A stretch of 64,000 bases of DNA from Cymbidium sinense (GCA_021442155.1 CM038216.1:159573983-159637982); one strand, 5' to 3'. Positions 48,444 through 60,446 are shown, counted from the stretch's first letter. Translations and numbers: made by a program. Notes: generated by a model from the letters alone, not told the origin.

Positions 48444-51400
48444 CCTTGGAAGTGAGATAATATAAGACCTCTGTGGGGATACTTAAAGACTCGTACTCCC
48501 GAAATGTCCAGACTATATATTTATTATCATTCAAATGTATGTAAACCGATACATGAATCATAATGATCAAACAATACTTTGACATGCTTAGATTATAAGA
48601 ATATGTAAATCCTATGTAGTATTCATAGCTAACATCAATCCAAATTTTCATTATAAATTTGTAACTTTGAAAATAATTTTGAAGCTTATTAGTGATAATA
48701 GCCACACATATAATAAGATCAATTCAACACATGCAACTTTCACATAATTCAATTCAATTGATTATTTTTATTTGAAAGCATGAATGTATGATATAAAATG
48801 ACATACAACATTTATGATGATTGAAAATAAATAATTGAACAATTCCACATAATTCATTCAACTATATTAATTCTTAAGAACAATCACATCAAATAAAATC
48901 ATTTAAGGAAAATCAAAACTTCTTATGGATTTGATTTTGGATTTGAATTATTAAATTCAAAGAGGAGAAGTAATACTCGTTGTTTTTTCCCCATCCCATG
49001 TGAGTGATTTGATGTGTTTAAAGAAAACATAATTAAGTGATTTTTATGGATTAATCAAGTTTGAATCATTAAGCAAATGATTTATTTTCCCTTTCCTATG
49101 CTTCTTTAATTTGATTAATGATTTAACCATAAGACTCCAATGATATGCAAATGAGAAATTAAAATTTCAATGCACTTAGGGACCTAATGTAATGAAGCTC
49201 ATAATTAAATATTAATTAAATTAAATAATCCTAATTAGTACATATATGATTTTTCCCACCCCCATGGGTTATACAAAATTTCCTTAAGGTTATTTATGTT
49301 TTTGAATGCATAAAAAGGAACCCACAAATTCAATTTAAATATCTGATATAATTACAATTTTAATTTGATTTAATTTCAGCATTAATTACTTAATTAACCC
49401 TTAATTAAGTCATAATTTAATTAAACCTCCCATGAAGAGAGACTTAAGTAAATGATCAAGGAAGAGGCCTTGATCATTCACCCATGTCATTCCACTATTA
49501 ACAATGATAATCATTAATAATCAAACTTTACTAATAATAAATTAATCATTAAATTAATTATAGAGGGTAATTATAATTAAAATTTCTAGTTCTCCTAATT
49601 ACCTAGTCAATAAATCTGAAGAAAAATATGGGAGGCACAGGACATCCCAAAGAATAAATAAATTTAATTTGAAACTCATTAGCCAAGTAATTAAGGCTTA
49701 CAATTAATAAACTCAAATTGAGTAAAAATCACTATTCAAAATAAATTTAATTTAATTTTTTTATACTTCTTCTCTGAATTATCTTTAAAATGAATCTGTG
49801 TTTGTATTTTTTTTAGATTTTTCTACAATTAGTTATGAATTTTTGAAGTTTCAGCATTAAAATTAGATTAATTAGACTTAATTAACCCCTAATCCCATCG
49901 GGCCATGTGGAGGCTGATGCGATGTTCTTTCCACATGGCGTGATGGGATAGGTTATTTAAATTATCACATCCACATGCTGAGTCAGCCAGTGGTGGATGC
50001 ATTTTTTCAATGGGCCGTCTGATCTAAGATTGGATGGACGAGATTAATCCTAAGGTTTAGGCTTAAATCAAAGGGGATCTAGCGTGATCTAATCGCAGCC
50101 GTCTGTGTAGAATGGACGGCGTGTGATTCTTCTCCTTCATGAGTGATGAGAGATGAACACTGTTCATCTCTCCCCATTTAATTCGAGAGACTTGGGATCA
50201 AAATGATCCCACACCTTCGGAAGGAGGGGGGATGCACATCCAATGGTCAAGATCCAATGGGGTGACACTTTTCTTCAAATAGGACCAAGAAAAATTTCTT
50301 AAGGCTATGGTTTCATGCAATTACCTCATCGGAGGCTATCACCAGCACTTTTGATGGAGGAGGTAGCTTTTTCTAGTAGAGATGAAGCCTTGTTGAAGGA
50401 ATTGGATCAAAATTTGGAGTGGATTGCTCGGTTGACCAAGCTCCCCTTCAATGGTGATCGACCTTGATCAAGGTGATGCTTACCATGGCTTGGAGACTTG
50501 AGAAACAACTTGGTTGAGCTCAACAAAGTCCACTGATGATGTGTGCAAGTTAATTTGGTTTTTATGGAGAATTGAGTGAGTTGGGATTGGGATTGACCTC
50601 CCATGTTTTGACTTTGAGCAAAATCGAGAAGGAGAAATGGGGGAGCTTGGGAATCACTTGCAAAGTATTGGAGAAGCTTCATTTCAACCTCCTTGGCTCT
50701 GTTGAAATGAATGCTTATAGTTTGAGAGGGAATGAGGGGGAGTATATCTCCCCCTCCTTGGACCAGATGGTGATGGGCTGAATTGTTGTTATTAATAAAT
50801 GGTAAGGATTTGCTGATCAATTTTGGTTGCCAAACACCCCATGTGGGTCATTTTGAGTAGTGGAGGGAATGAGAGTGAGTGCATTTGGTGATCCAAGTGT
50901 CCAATTTCAATTAGAGGGTCAGTTTGGCCTTGGCTTGGGTCATAGTATACCCAAGTTCATTGGGTGATGTTCACCACCTCCCTTGGTGCCCATGCGGACA
51001 AATGGAAGGATGCCAAGTGGCCTTGAGAGAAAAATGACCAAATTCGAAGTGAATTTGGTCACAGGATACCCTTTGACCTAAGGACAAAGTGGTCATTTGG
51101 CTATGATTTTGATTTGGGCAGATTTGAAATGATTCAAAAATGGGTTGGGCCAAATTTCAAGTGATTTGGAGTTCATTTGATTTGAATTGATTCAATTTGA
51201 CCTTTTTTGGTCAAGTTGGGTCAAATTGAGTTAGGTTGACCAATTGGTCAAATTGGATCAAACCATGGGTTAGGTCAAGTTCAAATGATCATTTGGAGCC
51301 TATGGGTGTCATTAGTTTGGTTCAATTTGGTTTAGATTTGGTTCTAGTTCATTTAGGTTCATTTAGGTCAAATGTGTCAAGTTGACCAATTTGATCCATT

Positions 51401-54352
51401 TGACCCAATTGGGTTAGGTCATGGGTTGGTTTAGGCTTGGTTGATCATTTGAAATGTATTGCAAGCTTTAATCTCAATCAATTTTGATTTGGTTTGATTT
51501 TAGGTTGATTTGGTCTTTTAGGTCAAGTTGGGTTCATGGTCAATTGGGCTAGGTTGGGTCTAATTGGTCAATTAAGGCTTTGGTCAAGTTCAACAAGTGA
51601 TTTGGAATGAAATTGACCCATTGGTTGCAATCAATTTGGCTTCGATCAAGATTTGACCCATTTTGACTTTTAGGTCAATTTGGGTCAACTTAGGTCAAGT
51701 GGCCAATTAGGCTTGGTTTGGTTCAATTGATGGCTTGATCAAGTTCAATCATTGATTATGGATTGGTTTATATCAATAGTTTCAATTAATTTGGCTTATA
51801 GTGAATTTTGGCTTGTTTAAGTTTCATTTGAGCTAAGTGTTGACATGGTCAAAGTCTATGTTTGACTTGGTTTGACCCAATTTGAGTGATTGATCATCCT
51901 AGGATGACTGTTGCTCATAATGTGAGGCTTAGATGGGCTTAGTTCAATCCAATTTGGGTTGGTTTAGAATTTGGCTAAAAAAGGTCCTTTAGGTCACTTT
52001 GGGTCAAGAGTGTCTAAATGGGTTAATTAGCTTGTTCAAGGCTTGATTTAAGTTTGGTTGAACTCACATATGGATTTTACCTCACCGTAGCTCAAGACTG
52101 GTGGTCCAACGACTGAGGTAGCTTCATCTTGAAGAGGTGAAGCTCTATTAAGAAGTTTGCGAGTTACCTCCTCGTCAATGGCACTATGGACCAAACGCTG
52201 CCACTAAGCTCACGGAGTTGGACTAGGAGTGGTCTCCATGCTCGAATCGATTGAGAATCGATTCATTTCACCTCTCCGGAGTGTGGTGAAGATGTGGGAA
52301 GAGTTAATTTGGATTTTGTGAAGTTTAGGTGAGTTTGGATGTAGGAAGGTCTCTATTTCACTCGGGTTAGGTGTCGCTAATGATGGGAAGCTCAAGGGAG
52401 GTTGGGAATGCTATTGGGATGCTCATCTCGACTCACTGAAACTCTCTATCTTGCTTGAATTCGATGGGGTGAAGTATAACCTCCTCCCTGATTGATCCAA
52501 TGGCTAGGATCAATCCGCTTTTGGCAAGCTTCCGGTTGGCGCCTAGGAGTGGTCGAGGTGGAGGCTCTTGAGTGGTCGAAGGCAGGGACTAGGATGGCAG
52601 TGAGTGTACCCTACTCCAAGTGTTCCAATGAGAGGGCTTGGGTTAACTCACCTTCACTTGAGCCATGGCTGACTCAATCAGCTTTCAGGTTAGCTAGTGG
52701 TCCTAATGTCCAAATGGAGCTTAGGGTGGCTGGCAAGGGTAGGAGAGTGGGTTTGACCATTCAAATGGGGATTTTATCTCATTTGGAAGGTTAACCAAAT
52801 GGGTTTTGGGCTAATTCAGGTCCAAGATCATTTAGGTTTTATTTGGGATGACTCATGGTGATCCAAGGATCGGTAATGCCAAGTTTGGTTGGATTTGGGC
52901 TTGGTTTGAATGGGTTTGGCTCAATTTGACCCATGTAGATCAAATTAGGCTCATTTGGCTTAGGTTGACCAATTGGTAAAATTGAGTCAACCCAAGGGTT
53001 TGATTAAGTTCAAATGATGGTTAGGCATGAGTTGGTAACTTTAGTTTGGTTTAATTTGAAGTGGATTTGAATTTGACTCATATGGGTTCATGTGGGTAAA
53101 ATGCTAAGTTGACCAATTTTATCAAATTGACCAAATTGGCTTGGGTTAAGGATTGGTTTAGGTTCAATTGGTGATTTGAAGATGATTGTAGGTGTTAGTT
53201 TGAGTTAATTTGAATTTGAGAATGATTTGGTCTAATTGAACCCTTCAGGTCAATTTGGGCTAAATGGGTTAATTGGGTTGGTTTGAACAAATTGGGTTCA
53301 ATTAAAGGTTGGATCATGTTCAACAATCAATTTGTGATAGATTTGAGTCATTGGTTTCAATTAATTTGAATTAGTATTTAATTTGGTCAATTTGGCCATT
53401 TATGTCAAATTGGATCAAATTGGGTCAAAGGGACCAAATGGGTTTGGCTAGGTCCAATTGATGGTCAAATCATATTCAATACACAATTTATGATTGATTG
53501 GAGGTATTGGTCTCAATCAATTGAGTTTAGAATGATGATTGGTTGAATTTGGCTCATGTAGGCTAATTGGGTCAACTTGGGTCAACTGATCAAATTAGCT
53601 TGGTTTGACCCAATTGATTGCAATTGGACAATCAATGGTGAACAACAATCATTGTAGAATGTATTAAATGGGTTGGTTCAATCTAATTTGGGTTGGATTG
53701 AACTTTGGATCAAATGGGTCCTTTAGGTCACTTTAGGTTAAGTGAACCAAATGGGTCAATTGAGTTGGGTTAGGTTGAATTGGGTTGAATTGAGTTTGAT
53801 GATTGATTTAGGATTGATTGATGGATTTGATTGCAATTGATATGGATTTAATTGGATTTTGGCTCATGTAGACCCTTTAGGTCAAATGGGCTAATTTAGG
53901 GTGATTGAATTGATTTAGTTAGTTTGATTTGATTGTAAGCTTTAGAAGGATTTGAAGTAGAGATTTGAATAATTGGAGTGCTTTGGTGAAAAGCATTCAA
54001 TCTAATAGGTTTAAGCTGGATCAATAGGATGATGGTGGAATTGATTTTTGGTTAAGGGTTAATTTGATTTGACATGAAGCTTGGATATGAAACAAATTCA
54101 ATTTGGGTTTGATTGTACTAATTGGAGATTGGATTTGCATGAATGGATAGGTATAGGTTTGGTTTAGGTCATAGGATAGGTAGGTTCCCTTAGTCCCAAG
54201 GGTATGACCTAAGCCTATGGGTATGCCTTCTTAAGTCTCTAGGCTTAGGTTTAGTGTTCACCTAATCACTAGAAGTGTCCTATGACTAGGAAAGTTCTAG
54301 TGTCTAGAAGATTCCTAAGTCTAGGAAAGGGAGGAAGAGTCCTCATTCCAAA

Positions 54353-54480
54353 AGAGGTAACAACACTTTTCAATGAGTATACTAATTCTAGTAGCCTTCA
54401 TTGTCAAGTGCACTTTATGGAAAGTATTTTTGTCTCAATAACTAGACCCATCAAATTACTTAGGCTTGTCTGCTACTTTG
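54353..54480 (-). repeat. Fragment shared with the small Tat-type element
   Basis: It matches 4,363-4,480 in the same direction: GATTCTAGTAGCC(A/T), TTGTCGAGT or TTGTCAAGTGCA, TTTGTCTCA(G/A)TAAC, ACTTAGGC(A/T)TGT(T/C)TGCTACTTTGG. In both places it sits directly right of an LTR plus-strand end, i.e. where the 3' end of an internal region is expected. At 54,481 it is cut off by the hAT sequence. Confidence 0.65.
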
Positions 54481-56145
54481 GTTATACTACTGCTACACAT
54501 GAAGTTTGGTGGATAACAATACTTGATGAATTTTTGGTGTTAAAGGTGAAGAGATATGTGCAAGCCTTAATGCATGGAGATTTGATCAAAAAAAATATAA
54601 GAAAAGCTTTAGCATTGATGGGTATTGCTGATGAATTACCTTTCAAGTATGTTGAAGGTTGTGGGTTTAAATCTTTTATGTTCAGTGTTGTCCAATGTTT
54701 CAAATACATTCACGATGGACATTGACACATGATTTTCTTTCAATTTTACTTGGATGAAAGAGTAATTCTAAAATAAATGTTCAAGAAGTCCTGTCATAAA
54801 GTATGTCTAAAAACTTACACTTGGACATTCATTCAACGAATTAACTATATGCATATCATTGCTCATTTTATTGATGAAAGTAGAAAGTCAATAAAAAAGT
54901 TATAAATTTTTTTCTATCTACAATCATAGGGGTGAGTTACTTGGAAAATAAGTTGAGAAATGTCTTGTTGATTGGGGGATTGATGCATTTTTCACCTTGA
55001 CAGTTGATAATGTAAGTTGAAATAATGACATCATTGCACACCTGCAAAACAAATTTGGTAAGAGAGAAGATAGTATTCTTGATGGTCGCTTCTTGCATAT
55101 GAGATGTACAGCTCATATTATTAACTTAATTGTCCAAGATGGCCTAAAGATAATAGGTGAATCTGTACACCATATTAGAGGAGCAATTAAATACATTCAA
55201 CAGTCACTTGCAAGGCTACAAAAATTTAAAGAATGCATCGACATATAAAAAATAAAAAGCAAAACCATGTTGTGCTCATATGTCCCTATTATATGGAATT
55301 TCACAATTTTAATGTTAAGTGCAACACAAAAGTTTAAGGGAGCCTTTGAAAGATATGAGGAGGTTGACACTAAATTTCAATCTGAATTAGAGAAGGATGA
55401 TGAGGATTGTCATAATGTAAGTGGAGTTTTAAATGATAATGACTGGGAGAATATTAAAAGATTGTTCCCTTTCTTAGAAAAGTTTTTGATCTGACTTTAA
55501 GAATTTATGGTTCTTTCTATGTTACATCAAATACTTTCTTTCATGAAATTGCTGATGTTGTTTGTCTTCTTCAAGCTTGGAAAATGGATAATGATCCAAA
55601 TGTGAGAATATGGCATCAAAATGAAGGAAAATTTTGATAAATATTGGGCTAGTGTAGAAAAAAATGAATTTGATTATATATATCTTGATGTTGTTTTAGA
55701 TCCCCATTTTAAACTACACTATGTAGAGTTTGCTATTATGGATATTTATGAAAGACCTGATGTTGTTACCTTGGCACAACTTATTAGATTATCATGCTAT
55801 GACATGTTTCATGATTATAAATTGAAGATAGTAGTTGGAAGCGAGGTAGATAGTAGTCTCCTTGAGAATCAAAGTTTACCTAAAGGGCCTGTGATTTGCA
55901 AATGCAATCTTCTGGAAGAAGATATGCAATGGTATAGAAATTCAAAAGACCCAATTCTACTAGGGATGATTTAGATAACAAAACAAATCTAGATAAGTAT
56001 TTATCTGAGGAGTCTGAAGTCACTAAAGATGATTTTGATATTCTAGAATGGTAGAAGGTTAATGCACCAAGATTTTCTATCCTCTCACACATGTTGTTTG
56101 CACCTAAAATAGAATGATGAAATGAATAAAAATGATAAAAATTAT
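54481..56145 (+). pseudogene. hAT transposase remnant, RICESLEEPER type
   Basis: Readable blocks in order: ALALMGIADELPFKYVEG-GF (54,600-54,670); a decayed DDE part (54,720-55,010); NNDIIAHLQNKFG, then GRFLHMRCTAHIINLIVQD (55,086-55,142, the conserved C-H-NLIV block); ARLQKFKEC; FKGAFERYEEVD (55,330-55,370); DWENIKRLFPFLEKF (55,441-55,487); MKENFDKYW (55,621); LDVVLDPHFKLHYVEF (55,684-55,731); and the dimerisation-domain start LDKYLSEESEV, DFDILEW, KVNAPRFSIL (55,990-56,090). The BED zinc finger is missing, and the C-terminal domain stops after LSHMLFAP near 56,105. At least five frame breaks. No terminal inverted repeats found. Confidence 0.85.
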
Positions 56146-56348
56146 ACATCTTAGCCTAAGACACTGCAGTGTTGCAATCCTAGTGGCTAGCTATTGATAC
56201 TTTAAAGAATCTAGAAGCTTGAATCGCCTCCGACTATTTCTCGATTAAATGATACAGTGTCACGGTGCTATCACGAATCCTCAATTTAAAACAAAATCAA
56301 GAAAGCCACCATCTTGGTCCCATCAACAATAACTATCTAAGGGAGCAT

Positions 56349-56389
56349 GGGGTAGGGGAGGAAGGGTGGGGGTTGGGGGTAAGGTGGGG
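56349..56389 (+). other. G-rich tract with quadruplex potential
   Basis: Five or more runs of three to five G within 41 bases (GGGG-TA-GGGG-AGGAA-GGG-T-GGGGG-TT-GGGGG, then GGGG). This stands out in an AT-rich window. Folding is predicted from pattern only. Confidence 0.65.
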
Positions 56390-56465
56390 AACAGTTATAG
56401 TAACAAAAACTACCCCATTAGAGGGAAATTCACTATAATGGGGAGAGCAGTCGCCCCCCACTAAG

Positions 56466-56468
<3 letters not shown>

Positions 56469-56504
<36 letters not shown>
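56469..56504. repeat. (TC)18 microsatellite
   Basis: Uninterrupted TC dinucleotide tract followed by TTCTTCC. A shorter TC tract is at 62,181-62,208. Confidence 0.95.
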
Positions 56505-56508
<4 letters not shown>

Positions 56509-57929
56509 TCCACTCCCTCTCTTGAGTTTCTTTGCTGCATACACGGTGATCAATGCTTTCTACAAGCATGCTTTCCAGTGCTGCAAAGGAAATCTCCCAT
56601 TTATTTCAGGTAAAAAATTTCTGAAATAAGATTTCTTTTATGTAATTTTCTCTCTGAAAATTAAGTTTAATTAAAATCCCACCTTTGATCTTGAATTTGG
56701 TGAGAAATAAATGAGTGCTTCTCTGTCAATCTTAAATCCAGAGTAAAAAAATGCCCTCTAAAACTTAAAAGAATTCAAAATCTTGAATATTAAAGACCTC
56801 CACCATTGAACTTAGTTCTAGCGTAAGAAGAACACCCTCCCTCCGTTGATCTTGGATCTAGAATCAAGGGAGAAGAGTATGTTCCCACTAAAATAAGTAA
56901 AAATCTAACACTACTATGACATTATGCCATTGAATTTTTGTAAAAATCCATCAAAATTTTCAAAAATTCAGTTCAATACAAGCTTTTGTCCCACAGCATC
57001 GAGATGCAAGAAATCGATTACCAAGGCGCTAAGATCTTAGGCTTAGTGCAATTTTATTAGCACTGAACTGTTGTCATAGCATCATAGCACTAAGCTTTGG
57101 GGTTCCCTATCTCTTATACAGCATCACAACACTATCTTTTCGGTGCTAAGGCACTATATCTTCCACCATTGAACTTGGTCTTGGTGTGAAATGAAACCAT
57201 CCCTCCATCGATCTTAGATCCAAAATAAAAAAATTTGAAAAATCAACATTGCTAAATGTTATGCTACAAAAATTTTGAATCTTCTATATCAATAAAGTAG
57301 CACTACAGTGCTGTAGGCCACCTAAGGTACTATATCCTAAAAAAAAATTAAGCTTAAGTAGGCTTCTCATAGCACCGTGGTGCTAGTATCCCAGTGCTGA
57401 GGTGTTGTATTCTCAGAATGAAAAGCCAAGTGATAATATTAAGGCATTTATATCATGATTTAAATTATACCCACAACAGGTATAAGTATAGCGCCAAGGC
57501 ACTAAGTCCTTGGGAAAATCAAAATTTCATAGGCATCTCAAAGCGTCATGGCACCAATATCCCTATGCCAGGGCACTATGTGTCCACACACAAAAGAATG
57601 ATATTAGGACATTCACAACATAATTCAAATTATAACCCACAACATTGTAATGCTACAAATATAGCACCGAGGTGTTGAGCTCTTGAGTTTTGAATCAATT
57701 ATTTTAGTGTAACAGAGCAGGCTCCCTTTAATGTTGAGTGGAAAATTTTTATAAATTTTTTTTAAATCCTAGAGTATTACATAGTGACAAACACATAATG
57801 GGTAAAAATAAAGAAAAATAAATCTTTATTCAATAAAAATCATTATTATAAATAGTATTATTATAATGAAAATAAATAATAAATAAAAAGGAGAAAATAT
57901 AAAATAAAAGAAAAACATAGAGAAAACTA

Positions 57930-58980
57930 GTAGTCATAGTCATCTTTTTCCTCTATTTTTGGCTCTAGCGAAGTATCTACATAAGGGGGATATTGAGGCA
58001 CTGTAGGAAAAGAAACCTGACATGGATCCCCAAGATCATAATTTTCAAATATATGGACCAGTGCCGTATTGAACTGGGTTATATAAGAAAACTACTTTTG
58101 TTGTTGATCCATATGATAATCAAATTTCTTTTCTAAAGTCTACAGCCTGTGGCTACTCTCACCAACCTCTCTCATTAAATCTGAGACTTGCTCTTTTTAG
58201 AGTTTAGAAGATTGAGGTCTAGGTCCTGGGGCATATGAGCTCTCTCGTAGATCATACCTTGAGCTAAACCCCTCAATAAGCCTTTCATTAGAGAAGCCTT
58301 TTCAAATAAGAGCTTCTTCATCGGGCACCCCTAACACACCCCCTGTAGTGCATAAACTATAGATAAGAAAAGGATGACCATATCCTACTGTAGTACTGCC
58401 ACTAAGCATATTACAAATAGAATTATAAATAATCTTTTATATATCAATTGTAATACCTTTTTGAATTGAAAAATTCAAATAATCCTATCCTTAATTACCT
58501 CACTGATATTACCAGTGGGCATAACTATGGCATAAATGAAATAATGCAAAGCTTTTGACTCTACCATTAGAATGGTGGTAGAAAATTTAAAAATCCTTTC
58601 CTCTGATTATTTCCACTAGATGTTGGCATTTCTACCAGTGAGAAAATCAAGAATTTTATCAAAATCTTAATAAAAAAGAAAATATCATAAAAATATTATG
58701 TATTATATTTAATATGATAATTTTATTGTTCTGGTGCTCTTTCATGTTGAAGAACTCTCGCACCATAGGGACGATGCATGTGTTACTTTCATAGGCTAGC
58801 TTTGCCCAACCACATTCAATGACCACCCCTTCTACTCTCTCACCTAGATTGTAGAAAATTCTTGAGGGTGAGTATGATTCTCTCTTTTCATGCTAACAAA
58901 TCTATCAGACTCACTTAAAGTCACCCTTCTCTAGTTAATGAGCTTCTTGTGCGACATAATTACTTTCTTAGTAGGGGAGG
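57930..58980 (-). pseudogene. Athila / plant transposon protein-type ORF remnant
   Basis: Minus-strand reading gives ECGWAKLAYESNTCIVPMVR then EFFNMKEH at about 58,745-58,830; LHYFIYAIVMPTGNISEVIK at 58,490-58,551; PFLIYSLCTTGGVLGVPDEE at about 58,305-58,365. The order and wording (GW-x-VPxVREFY; LHYFIY-x-P-x-G-x-S-x-V; P-LI-LC-GV) match the putative plant transposon protein / ATHILA-type domain seen near the start of many plant Ty3/gypsy elements. Function is not known to me. It has stops (for example after VIKDRII) and frameshifts. The part 57,950-58,250 is hydrophilic and unrecognised. No pol domains adjoin it in this window. Confidence 0.65.
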
Positions 58981-59600
58981 AAACTAAGAGAATGAGAGAG
59001 AGCTCTAAGAAATAAAAAATGCATAATGAAAAAGGGCAGCCCTTGGGTTTTATTAATAAACCTGGGCTAGCGTGTCTATAATGTCAGCACCGAGGTGCTA
59101 ACCACTCTAGTTTTGAAATAATAACATAGCGCGCTCACATGAAACACCTCAACGTTGGTCATCTGGTCAAGTTGGTTACTATAGCAATCAAATTGGTTAC
59201 TATGCCAATCAAAAAAGCATTCTAAACCAAAAATGTGATAGACATTGATGTATCACTGTAGCACTGGTCAAAAAGTTGTCCTTCCCATTTAAAGCATTAT
59301 GTCTATCTGCTAGCTTTTATGAATTGACTTTTAACTAGCACTGCGACACCATATAGTTAACACCGAGGTGCTAGTCAGCTGGTCAACATGAATAAACTAA
59401 GCTAAACAAGTCCAATATTAAGTGTTGTAGCACTACATTTGTAGTGCCAAAGCACTAATCATTTACCTTTTTAAGAGACAAACATACATGCTCTAGAATG
59501 CTATAATACTAAGCACTTGATGCTAAGGCACCAATTTTATAGTGCTATGGAGCTATCAAGCCAAAGTGTTATCCTAATAAACATATTTTCAAAGTCATGG
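58981..59600. repeat. Non-coding region with AGCACC/GGTGCT-type dyads, right part
   Basis: Same kind of short palindrome as on the left of the ORF: AGCACC-GA-GGTGCT perfect at 59,086-59,099; AACACC-GA-GGTGCT at 59,359-59,372; GCACTACA-TT-TGTAGTGC perfect at 59,430-59,447; further decayed ones near 59,250 and 59,520-59,570. No ORF. Confidence 0.65.
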
Positions 59601-60446
59601 AACTTAATAAAAATGGATCTGAATAACCTGCATATACCCAAACACATGTATAAAAAAATGGTCTAAATTAAATGTCTAAAGATGCTGTGCAGTTTAGTTT
59701 CCCGATTGGGTCTTATGTAGGTCTAGGTTAACAAAACCTAACCATTCCTCAATAATGGTCATATTGATTGTAAATTTATTCAGAAGGGATATGTTCTAAA
59801 ATGAATGAAGTTCATCATTCAAGATAAATTAAAATAATCATTCATCCACCCGTCCATCACTATTTATCAAGGATGATAAGCTAAAGAAATCTCTGCTCAT
59901 AAATAGCTAATGTTAAATTAAATATATCTATGTTCATACTTAAATATTCTTATGCCAGTAAAGATGTGGCATGTGTCATCTGTCTATGTGAAATGACATG
60001 ACATGAAATGCAGATATGACCAGAACCCTCTGATCGGGTGGTTTGGCTTCTATATATCTCCATTATATTTTGGTCATGGTAATTATCCTTATGTTTTCTA
60101 ATGGCTATGCCCCTTGAGCCATGAATTATGGAATTTAACAAGCAAAAAATCTTCTATTAGCTAAGGTTGACTTAAGTTTATCACATTAGACAAATATCAC
60201 CCTAAGTCTACAAGAATACTTTGGATGACACAACTCATGACTGTTGACAAGGATTCTTCGGTCAAGAACTATTTTCCTTGACTAAGTAGACTAGGGACCA
60301 CGACAGCCCGGGATGACGAAACTATGGGATCTTGATTGGGCGTATCAACATCCCCTCTAATATACACTTTAAGTTAAATGATAGTCATTTATGTCATATC
60401 ACACATACCACTAGGCGCCAGTTGATATCAGGGAGATATGATTATT
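59601..60446. other. Unrecognised intergenic sequence
   Basis: No ORF with protein-like character, no repeat shared with the rest of the window, no RNA gene seen. GC is slightly higher around 60,290-60,350. Confidence 0.4.

Larger units (their letters stand above)
45781..54352 (-). repeat. Host family L LTR, piece 3 of 3
   Basis: It starts with ATCAT and distal U3 sequence equivalent to 40,690 onward. It contains the LINE at 46,513-48,443. From 48,444 to 52,076 it matches 41,190-44,965 closely (for example 50,100-50,800 against 43,030-43,700). At 52,077 it jumps back to sequence equivalent to 43,240 and runs to the LTR end at 54,352 (GAGGTAACAACA). The second pass is much more diverged, so a 1.7-kb part of U3 is present twice. 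Confidence 0.75.
56146..57930. repeat. Non-coding region with AGCACC/GGTGCT-type dyads, left part
   Basis: No coding signal. It contains many variants of a short palindrome: ACACTG/CAGTGT (56,161-56,172), GCATC-GA-GATGC (56,996-57,007), AGCACT-AC-AGTGCT (57,299-57,312), TAGCACC-GT-GGTGCTA (57,370-57,385), AGCGCC-AA-GGCACT (57,484-57,497), AGCACC-GA-GGTGTT (57,663-57,676). A diverged direct repeat (CCACCATTGAACTT...GATCTTGGATCTAGAAT-like) occurs at 56,800 and 57,172. The (TC)18 tract and G-rich tract are listed separately. Confidence 0.7.

Noticed and set aside
43418..50820. ORFs conserved between LTR copies (43,418-43,678 and 50,407-50,820; 43,499-43,705 and 50,572-50,781; 24,343-24,555 and 50,971-51,153)
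   Set aside because: The copies are related LTR sequence, so similarity is by descent. Frames break at indels, both strands are open together, and no domain is recognised.
52492..52794. 100-residue plus-strand ORF
   Set aside because: Falls inside the diverged host LTR segment; no similarity to a known protein family that I can see, and not open in other LTR copies.
57394..57678. 94-residue ORF in the dyad region
   Set aside because: Open frame across dyad repeats without protein-like composition or motif.
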